From NCBI RefSeq assembly GCF_932294415.1, contig NC_065543.1, positions 45,285,777 through 45,349,776 on the forward strand: 64,000 nt of DNA, in the 5' to 3' direction. The DNA comes from Quercus robur. Its lineage: Eukaryota > Streptophyta > Magnoliopsida > Fagales > Fagaceae. Below the pieces are notes generated by a model. That model had not been told where the DNA came from. It did not search any database and saw nothing but the letters and a program-made list of their open reading frames with translations. Of the stretch, positions 9,688 to 21,855 are shown in pieces. The position numbers and the translations under genes were made by a program. Numbering within the stretch: position 1 is the first letter of the stretch; each line of letters begins with the position of its first letter.

Positions 9688-12600
9688 CAGATTTTAGTTC
9701 AAATATTTTTTTTGTGGGCTTTTTTCATTTTTTTTTGTTTGAAAGTAGAACAAATAAAAAATGTTTTTTTTAGGGTGTTCCTAATTTTAATTTGAGGGTG
9801 TTCCTAAATTTTTTTTTTTAAGGATAAACAAATAAACAAAATTTAATTATTATATATAATTTTTTTTTTATATATAATAAAAAAATTTGAGGGCGTCGCC
9901 ACTGGTTGAGCCTCTGCAATTTCAGTTGTTGTGCATTGCGGCTACTGTCCAAGAACAGTAGCCGCATTACTGAGTGAGTGAATCACGTGATATGGTTTTC
10001 CATGGCTTCTATCTGGAAATGGGAGATATGGTTTTCCAGTACGCAACTGGTAGAACCAAAAATGGCCTCTGCTTCCTATATAAAAAGGAAGCACGACAAG
10101 TTCTCAACACCTCACCCAAGTTCTCAAGTTCTCCTTCCGATCTCTCTCTCTCTCTCACAAGTTCGTACGCCTCCTTCCGATCTCTACTCAGGTCCGTAAC
10201 TCAGTTCTTCTTCTTCTTCTTGCTTATATAAGAAGAAGAACTGAGTTACAGACCTATATAAGCAAGAAGAAGAAGAAGAACTGAGTTACGGACCTGAGTA
10301 GAGATCGGAAGGAGGCGTACGAACTTGTGAGAGAGAGAGAGAGATCGGAAGGAGAACTTGAGAACTTGGGTGAGGTGTTGAGAACTTGTCGTGCTTCCTT
10401 TTTATATAGGAAGCAGAGGCCATTTTTGGTTCTACCAGTTGCGTACTGGAAAACCATATCTCCCATTTCCAGATAGAAGCCATGGAAAACCATATCACGT
10501 GATTCACTCAACAGTAGCCGCAATGCACAACAACTGAAATTGCAGAGGCTCAACCAGTGGCGATGCCACATTGGTCCCAGGGTGTTCCCAGGAACACCCT
10601 GAACTGAAAAAAAAAAAATTATATATAATAATTAAATTTTGTTTATCCTTAAAAAAAAAATTTAGCCTTAATTATTGTCAAATGTGCGAGTGTAGAGATG
10701 AAGGGGGAGGTCCACATTGGCAATCATTCACTAGAATGGTGTTCATTGAGTGGTGACTCATTGGAGCATTAATCTTGGAAGGTATTTTCTTGGCTAGTGT
10801 CCATATGTTCAACATTGCTATTGGGCATGTGAGGAGTATTAATCTTCTTTGGCGTGGGCTGCACTTTCAACTGACAGCAGGATGAAATCCTTTGTCTTGA
10901 ATTTTATTTATTTATTTTCCGGATTTATTCTACTGAAATCCTCTTATGTTTGGGACACAAAATTGAAATATTTTTGAACATTGACATTGTCTGGAGTTTG
11001 AAGAAGGCCATACAGGGGAGCTTAAGGTGTTGAGGGTGACTTCTGTAACGATGTTGTTAGTGGTTTTTCTTGCTCTTCACCAATACTTTTTTTTTTTTTT
11101 TTTCATTTTTAAAAAAAATGATCACATAGAAATTTATTATAATTGAGTAAATTTTTTTTTATTAGGATTGTGATTGTGTATGGTTCTACCTATTCTCTTA
11201 TTAATATTTTATTAGAGGATATAAACATTGACTTTTATACTGAATTTTTATAGAATTTATTCTCTTATTCCATATCTTGGGGGTAATACTCCCTCTCACA
11301 TAAAACTAGGTCCCACAGGTACAATTTATGGCATGGGTTGATTATTCATGTGAGATGAGAGAGTATTACTCATATTATTGAATAATTTTCCAATTTGGAG
11401 GAGAGCTTAGTGGGATATTGCATTCATACATTTGATTTCGCATAGAAGGGTTAAGGTGCTACTATAATTGTAGTAGAAGTGGGTAGTTGTGATATTAGCT
11501 GAAGAATGGATTTGCATGGGATGTTATTATTCTGACTAAGTATGAAGGCCTTTATCCTCTTTTTTGTTTAAAATTTTTTCTGTAAGTGACTAAGTGCTCC
11601 TTTATAGTCTAGAGCCATTGTTCTTTTTAAAATTCTAGAAAGAAAGATACAAAATGAAAATTTTTTGTTTTCTGGATTCAATTTATTAGTGTTAAGATTG
11701 TACTTGCACTACTGTTGTATTGATGAGGAGGCCATCTAAGTGTAAGGGATTCAATGTCATATGTTTGCGTTGGGACTTGGGAGATTAGCAACCATGGTAA
11801 AAATAAAGGACTTGCATTTTCATCTAGATCATTATGCAAGCTTTTGTAAGCCACTGGAGAAATGGAATATATATAAGAATCTCTTCTTCTTTTACAATCT
11901 TTTTAGCTTTTGTTTGGTTCCCCACTGGAGAGATGCATGTGCAACATGTATCTTGATGCACACTAGAAATGGAGAGAGAGAGAGAGATCTTGGGTTGGTT
12001 TTTAGTAATAAAGTGACATGATGATGGTAACATCAGAGAATTTGTAAGATATATATACTAAAGGGCTAGCTTAAGATTATCAATACCCTACAATTTTAAT
12101 AAGGTTGTTAATTTGCAAAGTTTTATGTAGATATTTATACTAAAGGGCTGTCTCAATATTATTGAGATTATGATTGTTGCTAGATAAAGATGGATGCCAG
12201 TATCTGTGGAATTTTGGTTAGATTGATTGAATTTTATCTTCTCATGTATTATTAGAAGTTGCTATGATAATGTGAATGAAACTCTTTACCTCTTTTAATA
12301 TTTATGAATTTCATTGTCTTTTATTCCTCTCCCTCTCTCTCTTTCTCTCTCTCACACACGCAACCGTACAATTTTTTTTTTTTTTTTTTTCTGGGGCATT
12401 TCAAATTTTCAAGAAGTAGTTAATTTAAGGTGCACAGCTTTACTTGACTTTTCCAAGAGATAGATCTTTGGATCTAGTACATGCATTCATCTCTTTGTTT
12501 CATTTTCTTGTCAGTAGATTGATTCCATACTTTCATTGTCCTGTTTTTTTGTTATTTGTTTTTTTTTTTTTTTTCAATTGGATTACTGAGATCTTCTTCT

Positions 12601-12855
12601 TCCTGCCATTACAAAGAAGATAAAATTTTATGCGACTGGTTTTAGTTGCCTGTTTAACATAAGTTGTGCCTGATTTCTGAATATTTTTTCTTTCTTCTTT
12701 CTTAACTAAAATTATGTATGACAGAGTGGGAGGACAAGGAGGAAGGAAAAGAAGTGACCCAGCAGTGGGAAGACGACTGGGATGATGATGATGTTAATGA
12801 TGACTTCTCTCTGCATCTGAGGAGAGAATTGGAGAACAATACAGAGAAGAACTGA
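8206..12855 (+). CDS. DSS1: 26S proteasome lid subunit DSS1/SEM1 (RPN15), two coding exons
   Basis: The exons are 8206-8296 and 12725-12855, giving 222 nt and 73 residues with a clean frame across a GT..AG intron. The protein starts MAAEPKAVTEDAKIDLFEDD, continues through EFEEFEINEEW and an acidic QQWEDDWDDDDVNDDF core, and ends in a helix finishing ELENNTEKN. The two acidic, tryptophan-containing blocks and the C-terminal helix are the diagnostic DSS1/SEM1 layout. Known roles are 26S proteasome lid assembly, BRCA2 binding in recombination, and the TREX-2 mRNA export complex, in nucleus and cytoplasm. The intron is 4428 bp and holds the two foldback elements listed below, so splicing must pass a very long potential RNA hairpin. 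Upstream in-frame ATGs are absent in the leader. Confidence 0.93.
9057..9393. mobile_element. Foldback element with ~150-bp arms in the DSS1 intron
   Basis: The segment from about 9057 (gatgtaggacaatat) to the centre near 9215 is repeated in reverse complement from about 9225 to 9393 (ending attttgtcctccatc). Matches include ggttggttt/aaccaacc and tctagtcaaat/atttgactagg. The arms have many scattered differences, so this hairpin is older than the next one. Confidence 0.65.
9795..10668. mobile_element. Large near-perfect inverted repeat (hairpin) carrying promoter-like motifs in each arm
   Basis: The arms run about 9900-10230 and 10255-10570 around a 24-base centre that itself repeats part of the arm. 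Over most of their length the arms are identical by eye. Each holds a palindromic TCACGTGA G-box (9983-9990; 10495-10502), a TATATAAAAAGG-type TATA box (10078-10089; its mirror near 10398-10409) and a CT-rich stretch like a 5' UTR, all pointing to the centre. The outer AT-rich parts (aaggataaac..aatttaattattatatataa) also pair. The arms differ mainly by about 30 extra bases near 9950-9980 in the left arm. This looks like an inverted duplication of a promoter plus leader, or a foldback transposon. No protein coding is supported; the open frames on both strands mirror each other. Confidence 0.8.
11280..11378. mobile_element. Small MITE in DSS1 intron
   Basis: The left end gtaatactccctctcacat pairs with the reverse complement of catgtgagatgagagagtat near the right end. 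It is about 100 bp with no coding. The exact boundaries are uncertain. Confidence 0.45.
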
Positions 12856-13383
12856 TCTAAGTTTTTAGACTCACATCGTTGTGATAATTTGAGCTCAAGA
12901 TGGTCTTTTTCCTATCTTCTTGAACCAGGATTGTATGAAAATTATACAGTTAACAGGTCTGTATGAACTCTTATCAGATAAATGGGAAACAAAGAGTCCT
13001 TAGCATGAATTTCTTTATACAATCATTTGGGTTCTTTAGGATAGGTAAAGAACGATGCCAAATCTATCGAGAAAGTATCTCGTGAGTTTGGTTTACGCAA
13101 TGTCTCTCTCACATTTGGAGGATCTCATACACTTATGTGACTCGCATGTTATGAGGAGGCAATGTGTAAACCTGTCTCATCTTATATCCATCATCTCATT
13201 GGATTGATGTGAGCGGTAGCTCGCATGAATTACATTGTCCCGTTAGCATTAGGACACTGGGAGTGTTAATGATCAGCGGGGCTAGTATCAACTACAACTC
13301 GTATTCAGTAGTAATTCATAAATGCCATGGTCTCATCTTAGCATTGCATGGCTTGAGGCCCATCAGTTGGGTTGAAAGGATAA
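12856..13383. other. DSS1 3' flank
   Basis: This is the 3' UTR and downstream spacer of DSS1. No further gene is seen. Confidence 0.45.
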
Positions 13384-13873
13384 GAGCATTCACATTGTTG
13401 GTGGTGTTAAATAGCTATACTGCTATTTTTAGCACCATCAAATACCAAAATGTGCCCTACAATGGTGGAGCCAAATCTATATTTTTCAGCTCCACAGTTA
13501 TAGTGCACAGTTACTTTTGGTTGTGCATTGTAGCTGAAAGGTAAATTTATTTATTTATTTATTTATTTGTGCGTTTACACTATTTTTTATTATTTTACTC
13601 ATTTTTATTCTTTCTTTAATTTTTATTTCTCTTTTTTTGCGTTCACACTGCTATTGTTCTTTTATTCTTATATTTTTTTCTTTTCTTATACATTGTTTTT
13701 TTATTTGTGTGTTCACATTGCTATTGTAGTAGATATATTATTTTATTGTGTTGAAAACCAAAATAGATTTACTGATGTTAGATGTCTTGTAAAGTGAGTA
13801 GTTAAAACAGATAAAGTAACTTTTTGTGATGTCAAATAACTAAAAAAGATAGCTCCACCAATGCGGACATGCT
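13384..13873. mobile_element. TIR element of the GAGCATTCACATTG type
   Basis: The left end gagcattcacattgttggtg pairs with the reverse complement of ctccaccaatgcggacatgc at the right end. The interior is AT-rich, with ATTT and T-rich tracts near 13545-13700. It is non-coding, and probably a hAT-like non-autonomous element. Confidence 0.55.
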
Positions 13874-15305
13874 AAGGCCTGTGTGCTTGAAGGGCTTGAA
13901 CTCATAAATGCCCCACGCTTTCTAATTTTTTTTTTCTTGTGGTTTTCCTTTTCCTCCTCATTTTTCATGCATTGACATTGTTATTTCAGGGACATGGCTC
14001 TTCTTTATTAATAAGTTTCCATGTAAATCTTTCTGAAATGATATCTGCAACAGTAACCAAGTGTTCTCACTGATTTCAAAACAATTTCGCTTATTTATAC
14101 TTCAGACAATGCCCAAAAACAGACACACACAGTAAACAATAGAAACAGTTAAAGCAAAGCAAATACCGTGGTTTGGGCCTTTGGGGAAGGCAAGTTTCTA
14201 AAGGCTTTCATATTACTTTTGATGCTCCTTACAGCGGTCTAGGTTTCAAGTTTAGAATTGTTCGGCGTCCCATTGTTTTACTCTATACTTCACTCCCATT
14301 CCCTAGGCTGGTAAATTGTTCATAATAAGCTCCGGGTGGACTAGCAAATTGAAGCAACTTGCTTTTACTCTATATATTTGGATGTAACAGAGTGGAGTGA
14401 AAAGTTTTGGTACCCCTTATCAATGGTATCCCATCATGACCATGAATCTTAGACTACTTTGTGAGGGAGGACTCGGAAATCCATTAACTATATTGACCAA
14501 AAAAAAAAAAAACTATCCAATATAATGAGGATATAGTAATTGCTTCCAAAAGCTTACCTCTTATCATGCAAATAATAAGTCTAGTGACACAAGATATTTG
14601 GCAATTAGTATATTATGATTAGTACATAATAAAAGTAGTGTTTGTGATAGGGGTATTTGAAAGTGACATGTTATTAATCACAACTTGTCACCATAGTATT
14701 TGTGGGGGGAAAAATTGTATCCCTAGCATTTCTTGCAAATAATGCTAAATTATGCTTGATTTCTCAAAACCTAGAGAGCTTTAGATGATGTTTATTTTTT
14801 CCCACCCTAAAACTTGTGAATTTTAAATTTTACACACCCCTAATAGTTGCTCAAATCTAATAAAAGACGTGATTAATCTTGTGATTAGTGTCTTAAGCGT
14901 ATGGTTCACAACTATCAAAATGCAAGGCATCTATCACAATACAATTTCACAGCCTAAATCGAAACCTACTTATCAAAAAATAAAACTAAATAAATAAATA
15001 CAAATTCACAACCTGAAATGCCATTAGATGTGAAAATATGAAAACCCACTGAATGGATTTGATTCTGCTTCAGACAATGTTATCACCACAAGAAGAAAAA
15101 ATCTGAATGTTCATCAAAGCCAACCAAAAGATAGAAGGAAAAAGGAGGGCTAAGCAGACCTCATGCTCTAGTTCTTTCTGTGAAATTTGAGTGGGCTTAG
15201 GAAAACAAGATCATCTCTCTATGATCAATGGAACAAACTACTAAACATAAAGCCAAAACGACTGGGTATTAATTGAAGCTAGTATGTTAACAAAACAACC
15301 TTGCT
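13874..15305. other. Spacer between repeats and the RING-H2 gene
   Basis: No gene recognised. The last ~200 bases before 15306 would be the 3' UTR of the minus-strand RING gene. A poly(A) run occurs at about 14500. Confidence 0.45.
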
Positions 15306-15755
15306 CTATGTCAATTCAACTGCAATATTATCTGAAACACTACTTTCCTCACTTATAATCACTTCAACCTTGAGAGGAATAATGCAAGTTCGACAGATTG
15401 GACAAATGGGTGTCTTCAACAACCATGAGTCTATGCACTGAACATGGAAGCTGTGCCTGCAATTTGGCAATAACCTGCACTTATCACCCATCTTGAAGTT
15501 CTCCAAGCACACAGCACAATCAACACAGCTAGTCCCTTTCTCTGCTGCCTCATAGTCAAAGCAAGGCAGCTTTTTCAAGTCCTCATTGGAAATCATTTTG
15601 GCCCCAAATTTTCTACTTCTTTGAACCATAATATCACCATGTTGATTACTCCCTCTCCAGCTGATAGATCTCCTAACAATACAAACATGTATTACCACGA
15701 ATACAGCAACACCCACTAACAATAGTATCACAGAGGTGACTAACTCCATTACCAT
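15306..15755 (-). CDS. ATL-family RING-H2 E3 ubiquitin ligase
   Basis: A 149-residue, intronless-in-coding protein. Residues ~5-27 are a hydrophobic membrane anchor (VTSVILLLVGVAVFVVIHVC). A basic linker follows, then KKLPCFDY, and a canonical RING-H2 finger at about residues 80-121: CAVCLENF, CRHSFHVQC, IDSWL, PICPIC, with spacing C-x2-C-x15-C-x1-H-x2-H-x2-C-x10-C-x2-C. The signal anchor plus single RING-H2 with the conserved Trp three residues after the sixth metal ligand defines the plant ATL family, which are membrane-anchored E3s often linked to defence or stress. The ATG (M-V-M-E-L) is just after the membrane-proximal leader, and the next Met is two residues on. I cannot assign a specific ATL number. 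Confidence 0.88.
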   Translation of the reverse strand: MVMELVTSVILLLVGVAVFVVIHVCIVRRSISWRGSNQHGDIMVQRSRKFGAKMISNEDLKKLPCFDYEAAEKGTSCVDCAVCLENFKMGDKCRLLPNCRHSFHVQCIDSWLLKTPICPICRTCIIPLKVEVIISEESSVSDNIAVELT

Positions 15756-15764
15756 ACTTTTATT

Positions 15765-16005
15765 CTACAAAAGCAGAAGAGGTGAAACTTATAGCTCTCA
15801 AGCCAAAAAAAACCCAGAAATTCTTTTTTCCTAACAAAATTCTCATTCACATTCTGTACTTTCAATTACAATGACCCAGAAGCACAAAGCTTGTGAGGAA
15901 TCACTGTCATGCATCAAGATCACTGATCTTATTCTGACTTGGCCTGTACAAATTTCATCAGTTATGAAAAAAACTACACTGAAACAGAAATTTGAGAGAA
16001 CTTAC
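15765..16005 (-). other. Probable 5' UTR intron of the RING-H2 gene
   Basis: On the minus strand, a consensus donor GTAAGTTC begins at 16005 after ..gcacacat, and an acceptor TTTTGTAG ends at 15765, nine bases before the ATG. The interval is U-rich. A short leader exon would lie upstream, at about 16006-16100. Confidence 0.5.
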
Positions 16006-16009
16006 ATGT

Positions 16010-17009
16010 GTGCTCCTTGAGGAACGTGTAAGTTTGGTAGGTAAACGAAAACTGAAGGAGGCATTTGGTTCCTGGTGTGAAGGTTTTGTCTTTGTGTGAA
16101 ATTCAACCAATAATACTGAATTTTTAAGTAAGTGCACAGAAATGTACACATTGACCCTATAGGGTTGAGACAGGTAGACTCTACTCCTTAGTGCCATTTT
16201 CAAGAACATTGAGTAAATTAAACGTACAGGTGCCGCCCAAATATAATTCACATCCAAGGTCAAACAAAAAACAGGTATTATATATTAGTAAATACTATTT
16301 GATTTTGACATATATATATGTGGATTAACAAATATTTGAAAATTTTGCATAAAATTTAAAACAAATAATATGCAGTGTAAAGTTTAAACTTTAAACTATG
16401 GAAAAGTATTAGTTACCATCCTACCTTACCCATAAATGCAAGTTTTTAAACATAAAAATATGACATAAATTTATAAATTAATATGAAAAGGTTAATGCTA
16501 GTATTAGCTAGCTTGCATTTACTAGTGGAATGCCATGTTATTTATATTTTAGGATTACTTAGGACATATTTGGTAGACTGTAATATATATTATAATGTAA
16601 TTGCTATTTTAGTATTTTTATGGTTTAGCTATTTTGTAGTTTGGTTATGTTTTTATTACAGGGAATAGTAATTCATTATAAATAGGTATTTTTTAAAATG
16701 AGGAATAACTATTTATCTCTAAAATGATTGTAATAGCTATTTCTTAGTAAATTTAATAGTTTTTGAAATTAATGTATTTTCAAATAAACAAACTTTTCAT
16801 ATGCATATGACAAATATGGAAATAAAAAATTATATAAAAAAAACTCATCTCTCTCAAATTTAATTTTTTTTTTAGGAAATATAATTGTACGAGTTTGATT
16901 TTTTCTAAAATAGATCTTAAATTTATTCTAATGTTACAACTCACAACCAAACTTATGAATAGATTTAGTTATTCCTTAACAACACATTTATTCTTAATGA
17001 TAAAGATTA
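16010..17009. other. RING-gene 5' flank and AT-rich spacer
   Basis: This contains the presumed leader exon and promoter of the RING gene at its left end and otherwise AT-rich spacer. No coding region is supported. Confidence 0.4.
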
Positions 17010-17014
17010 CTAGT

Positions 17015-17698
17015 TGTAGTCGCACGATTTTCCTGGCCCAACTTATGTTGATTAGGCCCTGGCCCAAAGCGCAACCCACAATAATTATTTGTAGAGGATG
17101 GGTCAAAGAACTTGGCCTCAGTGAACTTGTTCGGTCTAATGCATGGACAATATGGTTTGCAAAAAGAAAATAAAAAACACCAGAATGGATATTTCTCAAG
17201 TCTGATTTTATTTCTTTTGTTCCTGATACAGTTCTCTCGTCCCCTTCTTTGAGGGACTCCACTACATTATATATTCTTCTTCTTTTCATCTTAACCTTAC
17301 ACTTGTTAATCATCCAAGCATCCACTTGAGCACCTGTCCCATCAGACGCCCTCATCAGACCCTTTGTGAGTTGCAGAGGCCAAGACAGTACTGTTCAGGA
17401 GTCTTTTCCTCATTAATGCGGCCAAGAGGGTGGTTGGGACGCAATTAATGTGGTGGTAGCCTTCCGTGAGATATTTTGGATTTAATTCATTTTATATGTT
17501 GGGAAGACGAGCTGAAATGGCTGGGGCAAGTTCCTCGTCTGGGCTTCGTGATGTCCGAGGAGGAGTTACTCCTCGGACAGGTTTCCTTGGCGCTATTGGG
17601 GTTGAATAGCGCTTCATATGAGGCTTTTCTTTGGACAGGACGCTCCTCGGACGGGCCTGAGTTTGGAATAGCCCATCATTTTTGGGCCGGGCCCCACA
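17015..17698. mobile_element. Solo LTR (TGTAGTCGC..CCCCACA) with target duplication CTAGT
   Basis: A 684-bp segment begins TG and ends CA, with ctagt on both sides (17010-17014 and 17699-17703). No internal retrotransposon sequence adjoins it, so it is a solo LTR left by LTR-LTR recombination. It shares long stretches with the element at 49619-50362, including ccttacacttgtt, catcagac and the cgaggaggagtt..ctcctcgga block. Confidence 0.85.
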
Positions 17699-17703
17699 CT
17701 AGT

Positions 17704-18583
17704 CATGTTGTAATTCTCATTTAGTATACCAAACATGCCCTTAATAATTATTCATAAATTTTTTTGGAAAAAAAATTACTCATAAATTATAGAGAAAAAT
17801 GGATTTTTAATAAATAAAATAAGGAAATATTATTAATATTTAGAGCATGAAGCCTGGGGGTTTATTGTACTATATAGGCAGTTCATGAATACAGTAGATA
17901 ATCATAACATGCCACTTCGAATGCCACATCTCATACATAATTAAACAAGCCAAAAAGGCGGGTCTTTTTATTAAAACCTCATTTCCCTCTCTCTTATGTG
18001 TGTATGTGTGTTTGTTTCTCAAAATCCAAAAAGGTGGGCTTCTTTCTTTTATTTATATATATAAAAAAGCAATTTCAATCTAGAATGCCTTCTCCACCCA
18101 AAATGCCGAAATAAGCAATGTAGAGGCCGGAATTTTGACTTAAAATTGAATTGAAAGTTTAATACACCTGTTTATGTACCAAAGAGTTTAACAGTTTTGA
18201 ATGCTTTACCTTTCTCTTTCTCTCAAGAAAAAACCAGAATTAGTTTTGAATGGAAGCCTAACAGTCACACCATTCACACCCAAATGGGACAAAGCAACAA
18301 TTTCAGGTGATGAGTGAAAATGATGAGTTTTAGGTTGCGTATTGCCATCAATCTCCTGTGTGAGAGCTATTCCTAAAAGGCCAAAACTAGAGCATACTTT
18401 CTTGCTTGACAATCAATCTCACTGAAGAAGTTCTTGAATATAAATTGCAGCAACACCAAAAAATGAATAAATCTAAAATCACCAACTACCCCAAAGAATA
18501 ATCTTCATTATTGTTTCAAGCTCTGTGATTGAGTTGGGCAAGTGATTGAAAAAAAGTTGGTATGTGTCAATCTCAATGATGAA
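17704..18583. other. Spacer with an unexplained minus-strand open frame
   Basis: Mostly AT-rich. Minus-strand frame 18412-18206 reads ..CSSFGLLGIALTQEIDG..LSHLGVNGVTVRLPFKTN.., less low-complexity than its surroundings, and could be the remnant of a coding exon. I do not recognise the family and make no gene call. Confidence 0.3.
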
Positions 18584-20228
18584 TATCTTTTGTAAAAAAT
18601 ATCAAGTACCACACGTCATCATCATTTTGTGAGGTTCCAAAGATCATAATCTTAATATCTTATCATTGAATTGAATTGGGTGTTTATTTATTTTAGTATT
18701 TGAATTTGATAATGTTTACTCTCACTCCAATTTTTCACAACCTGATATGTAACGCAGGGAACAAGTGTCATGTTAATTTTGTTCTTGCTGATCAATTCCG
18801 TGACCTTTTCACACGAGGCTTTACATGCTTGGGAGTATAATACTATAATTTAATTACTAATTATAGCATCTTTCTTACAACTTCTTATAAGTATAAATTT
18901 TTTAAAATAGATTACCACAACCTATTACAAAAGTGAAGTATCCGAATAAAATATATTCAACATTATGACTAATTCTTGATTCAATATGGTCAAAAATTGG
19001 AAAAGGTAATAAGCTATTGGATCAACAATTAATCAAATGTGGCTTAAGAGTTACCATGGTTTTTTAGTGGAGTTAGCGTATTTTTATGTTAAAAACCTAA
19101 ATATTCCCTCTCACTTTGTGTGTATTTGTTTTTCCCAAAAAAAAAAAAAAAAAAAAAAAGACGTGGCAAACAAGTCAAGCCAATTGAGTTTAGGTTGAAA
19201 ATGGGTCATTTAAACAGGTTGCAAACGGGTCGAGTCAATCAGATTATGGATTGGATTGTGGTTGAACCGTAATTTTTCACATGAATAAAAAACTTTTGAA
19301 AACATGTATTTGTCACTTAGTAAGTAATGCAACAAATTACTTGGTGTGAAATACATTAATTTGGTTTAATTCATATCAAGAAATAGTACAGATCAACAAA
19401 TTAATACTTGTTCATTAATAATAAAATTATACAAATCACAACATTACTGATCAAAATGAAATAGCGCAAACACAAAGGAGTTTGATTTACCATTTAAATA
19501 TCTAATTAAAACAATCACACAATATCAACATCCTAAAATAGAGAACATAATTAAAAATATCTAATTGTATAAGCAAATTTGAAAAACAATAAAAATAAAT
19601 AAGAAATTTACAATCTTGAAAACCTATTTCATCAAGATCTGTACATAGAAAACACATAAAAGCTCCATTCAACTAAGACTAATTGAACACAATGCAAATG
19701 ATTCAAACTTTAAAATCTTTTTCTTTCATTCATTTAGTTCTCTCATCAACCAAGCAGAAACTAACACATTCAAAACTAAAAAAAGAATTACCCAATCAAC
19801 GCTTTATCTGAGGAAAGAGGATTTACGCTCTCTAATGACAAGTTGTAAATTTTAAAATGATTTGTTTGTTAGTGTCAACTTTTCATGCATCTAACTACAT
19901 TTGACAAGATATAAGAACGATCAAATTAAATGAGTATTTTATTTATTTATTTATTATTAATGTTTATTGAATTCAAGGAATGCATTTGTTAGATACAATG
20001 AAATCATTGCACTCGTCACATTGTCCTTGTTTTTAGAGGACAGAGAATTTCTCTTCAGCTTTGTCTACTCTTCCCATTTAAATAAGAACAAACACAGTAA
20101 AAAAAAAAAAAAAAATCACAAATTATTTTACAACTTTTTTATCGCTCAAGACAGGCACTTTTTTAGCATTGCAAAGGCATGGCCCCCCTGGATTTTAGGG
20201 GGAAAAAAATTTTCTGCAAGTCTATTTA

Positions 20229-20251
20229 AGGTTCAATTAGAATTGCATCTC

Positions 20252-20298
<47 letters not shown>

Positions 20299-20318
20299 AG
20301 AGAGGTTCAATTAAAATT
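20229..20318 (+). mobile_element. 58-bp poly(A)-rich insertion with 16-bp target duplication
   Basis: aggttcaattagaatt (20229-20244) and aggttcaattaaaatt (20303-20318) match at 15 of 16. Between them are GCATCTCAAATT, a long A run, and ggagag. This is a longer relative of the micro-insertions. Confidence 0.45.
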
Positions 20319-21327
20319 TGGGCCTAAATTAAACTCCCCCCTCCCCCTAAACATATTCCTTAGTCACTTAAACCAACAAACATTAGTCCAAAAAATACAA
20401 CAAGATCGGCCCAAACTTCACCACAACGTTAGACACGAAGCCCATTTTTTAGCCTTTCAAAAACAAAAAAAAAATTATAGTTAAAAAAAAAAAAAAAACC
20501 ATTTAATCGGCCAATGCTTCATCGTTCAATTAATTTCAAAACAAATCCTAAAATACTAGTGCTGAATAAAGAGGGAGTCTGAGTGTGAGTGTGTTTCGGT
20601 AACACTCTTGTTTGGTCCAAAGCACAGAATGTCATGCTGCTTCATCGTTCAATTGTTTTATTTTTGTATCAGAGATTAATAGATTATACTTTATACAAGT
20701 TAATATATAAGGATCAACCTGTTTTGACCATTTTAGTGCAGATAGACACTAGGCACTAAAACAGAACAAGAGAGGACATGTGTGAATTGTGATGTGTGTT
20801 AAATAAAAAATTACAACACATCTATATGTCAAACTAAGAACCAGTTGGAGCACAATTGCTAGATTCATTCCTTGCCCAAAATTCATACACCCTCCTACCC
20901 AATACTTAGTGACTTGTGAATTCTATGATGATCCTGAAGCAGAGCAATTGCCACCACACTTGTTCTCTATATATGGTGATCCTAGAACCAACATTGTTGG
21001 ACATTCACACGTTGAATCTTTGGTCATTAGGAACTACTCTACTACCAATGATCACCTGCAGGGATATTTATGAAGTTCTTACGGCATTGTATTTTGCTAT
21101 GACATTAACCCACGCCTTTGTAAGGTCGGATATTTTTCTTTGGGTTCGGGTCGGATTGTTGAGTCCAGGCCAATTTTGCCACTTCTAACAATTATCTTGC
21201 GATCTTGTAGTATTTCTCTCTCTCTTTCTCTTCTTTTATTTATGGAAAAAGCTTAACCTATGTCTTATGGAATTGGTTTAGAAAATATTTTTAGAAATTT
21301 TGTATGGGAAAATGAAAAAATAAAAGA

Positions 21328-21510
21328 AAATGTTAGAGATACAAACTTTTTTACAAAATTTTTTACAAACTACTGATTTGGTGAGTGATTATGGTAAATA
21401 AAAAAGTGATGTTTTGGTGAGCCTAGATGAGAATTAGTAAAAAGTTGACCACAATAGCAGTTTGTAAAAATGATGTAAAATAGTTTGAAACTGTAGCATT
21501 GCTAAAAAAT
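21328..21510. mobile_element. MITE, ~180 bp
   Basis: The left end tgttagagatacaaactttt matches the reverse complement of the right end (tgctacagtttcaaactatt). The terminal repeats are imperfect and the interior non-coding. Confidence 0.5.
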
Positions 21511-21838
21511 AAAAGATTTTTTTACAACTTTTTATATTTTCCATAAAAATGGTATAAACTTTTTTTCTTTCTAAAATGGTCTATTAGTAAATACTCTAAG
21601 GTCTCCCGTTAACCGCATACTTTATCTATTAAACTTACTCAAAGATTCAATGTATATGAAATTCATGATGTCACCTTCCACCAAACACTTGTAAGGGAAA
21701 GATGTTGGGAGAGCTTTACCTTTCAAAGATTGGAATTACACTCATGATAAAGAGAGATAAATCATATTAGAAATTTATTCTATTGATTGGCCAATTTTTT
21801 TAAATAAAAAATGCCTTATGAATATTAGTTGAAATCTT

Positions 21839-21855
21839 CCCCCCCCCCCCCCCCT
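21839..21855. repeat. Homopolymer C run (17 C)
   Basis: Seventeen consecutive C occur in an otherwise AT-rich stretch. Its length is likely uncertain in sequencing. Confidence 0.8.

Larger units (their letters stand above)
18584..21790. repeat. Segmental duplication, copy 1 (interrupted)
   Basis: Segments 18584-18760, about 18960-19020 and 21640-21790 are collinear with 36835-37420 (shared words include acgtcatcatcat, tttattttagtatttgaatt, gtttactctcactccaat, gactaattctt, ggatcaac, attggaatt). The shared blocks are separated here by about 2.6 kb of later repeats: poly(A) at 19138, a gtcaatcaga-type repeat fragment and others. No gene is seen in between. Confidence 0.55.

Noticed and set aside
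9974..10571. Long open frames (MSESRDMVFHGFYLEMG..) on both strands
   Set aside because: They are mirror images created by the inverted repeat. Composition is driven by TC and TTC repeats, and no domain is present.
14480..14525. Poly(A) run near aactat..aactat as another micro-insertion
   Set aside because: The flanking match is only about six bases, not enough to call a target duplication.
4259..15755. Idea of a functional ubiquitin-proteasome gene cluster (two E3s and DSS1)
   Set aside because: E3 ligases are among the most numerous plant genes. Spacing, strands and promoters give no sign of co-regulation.
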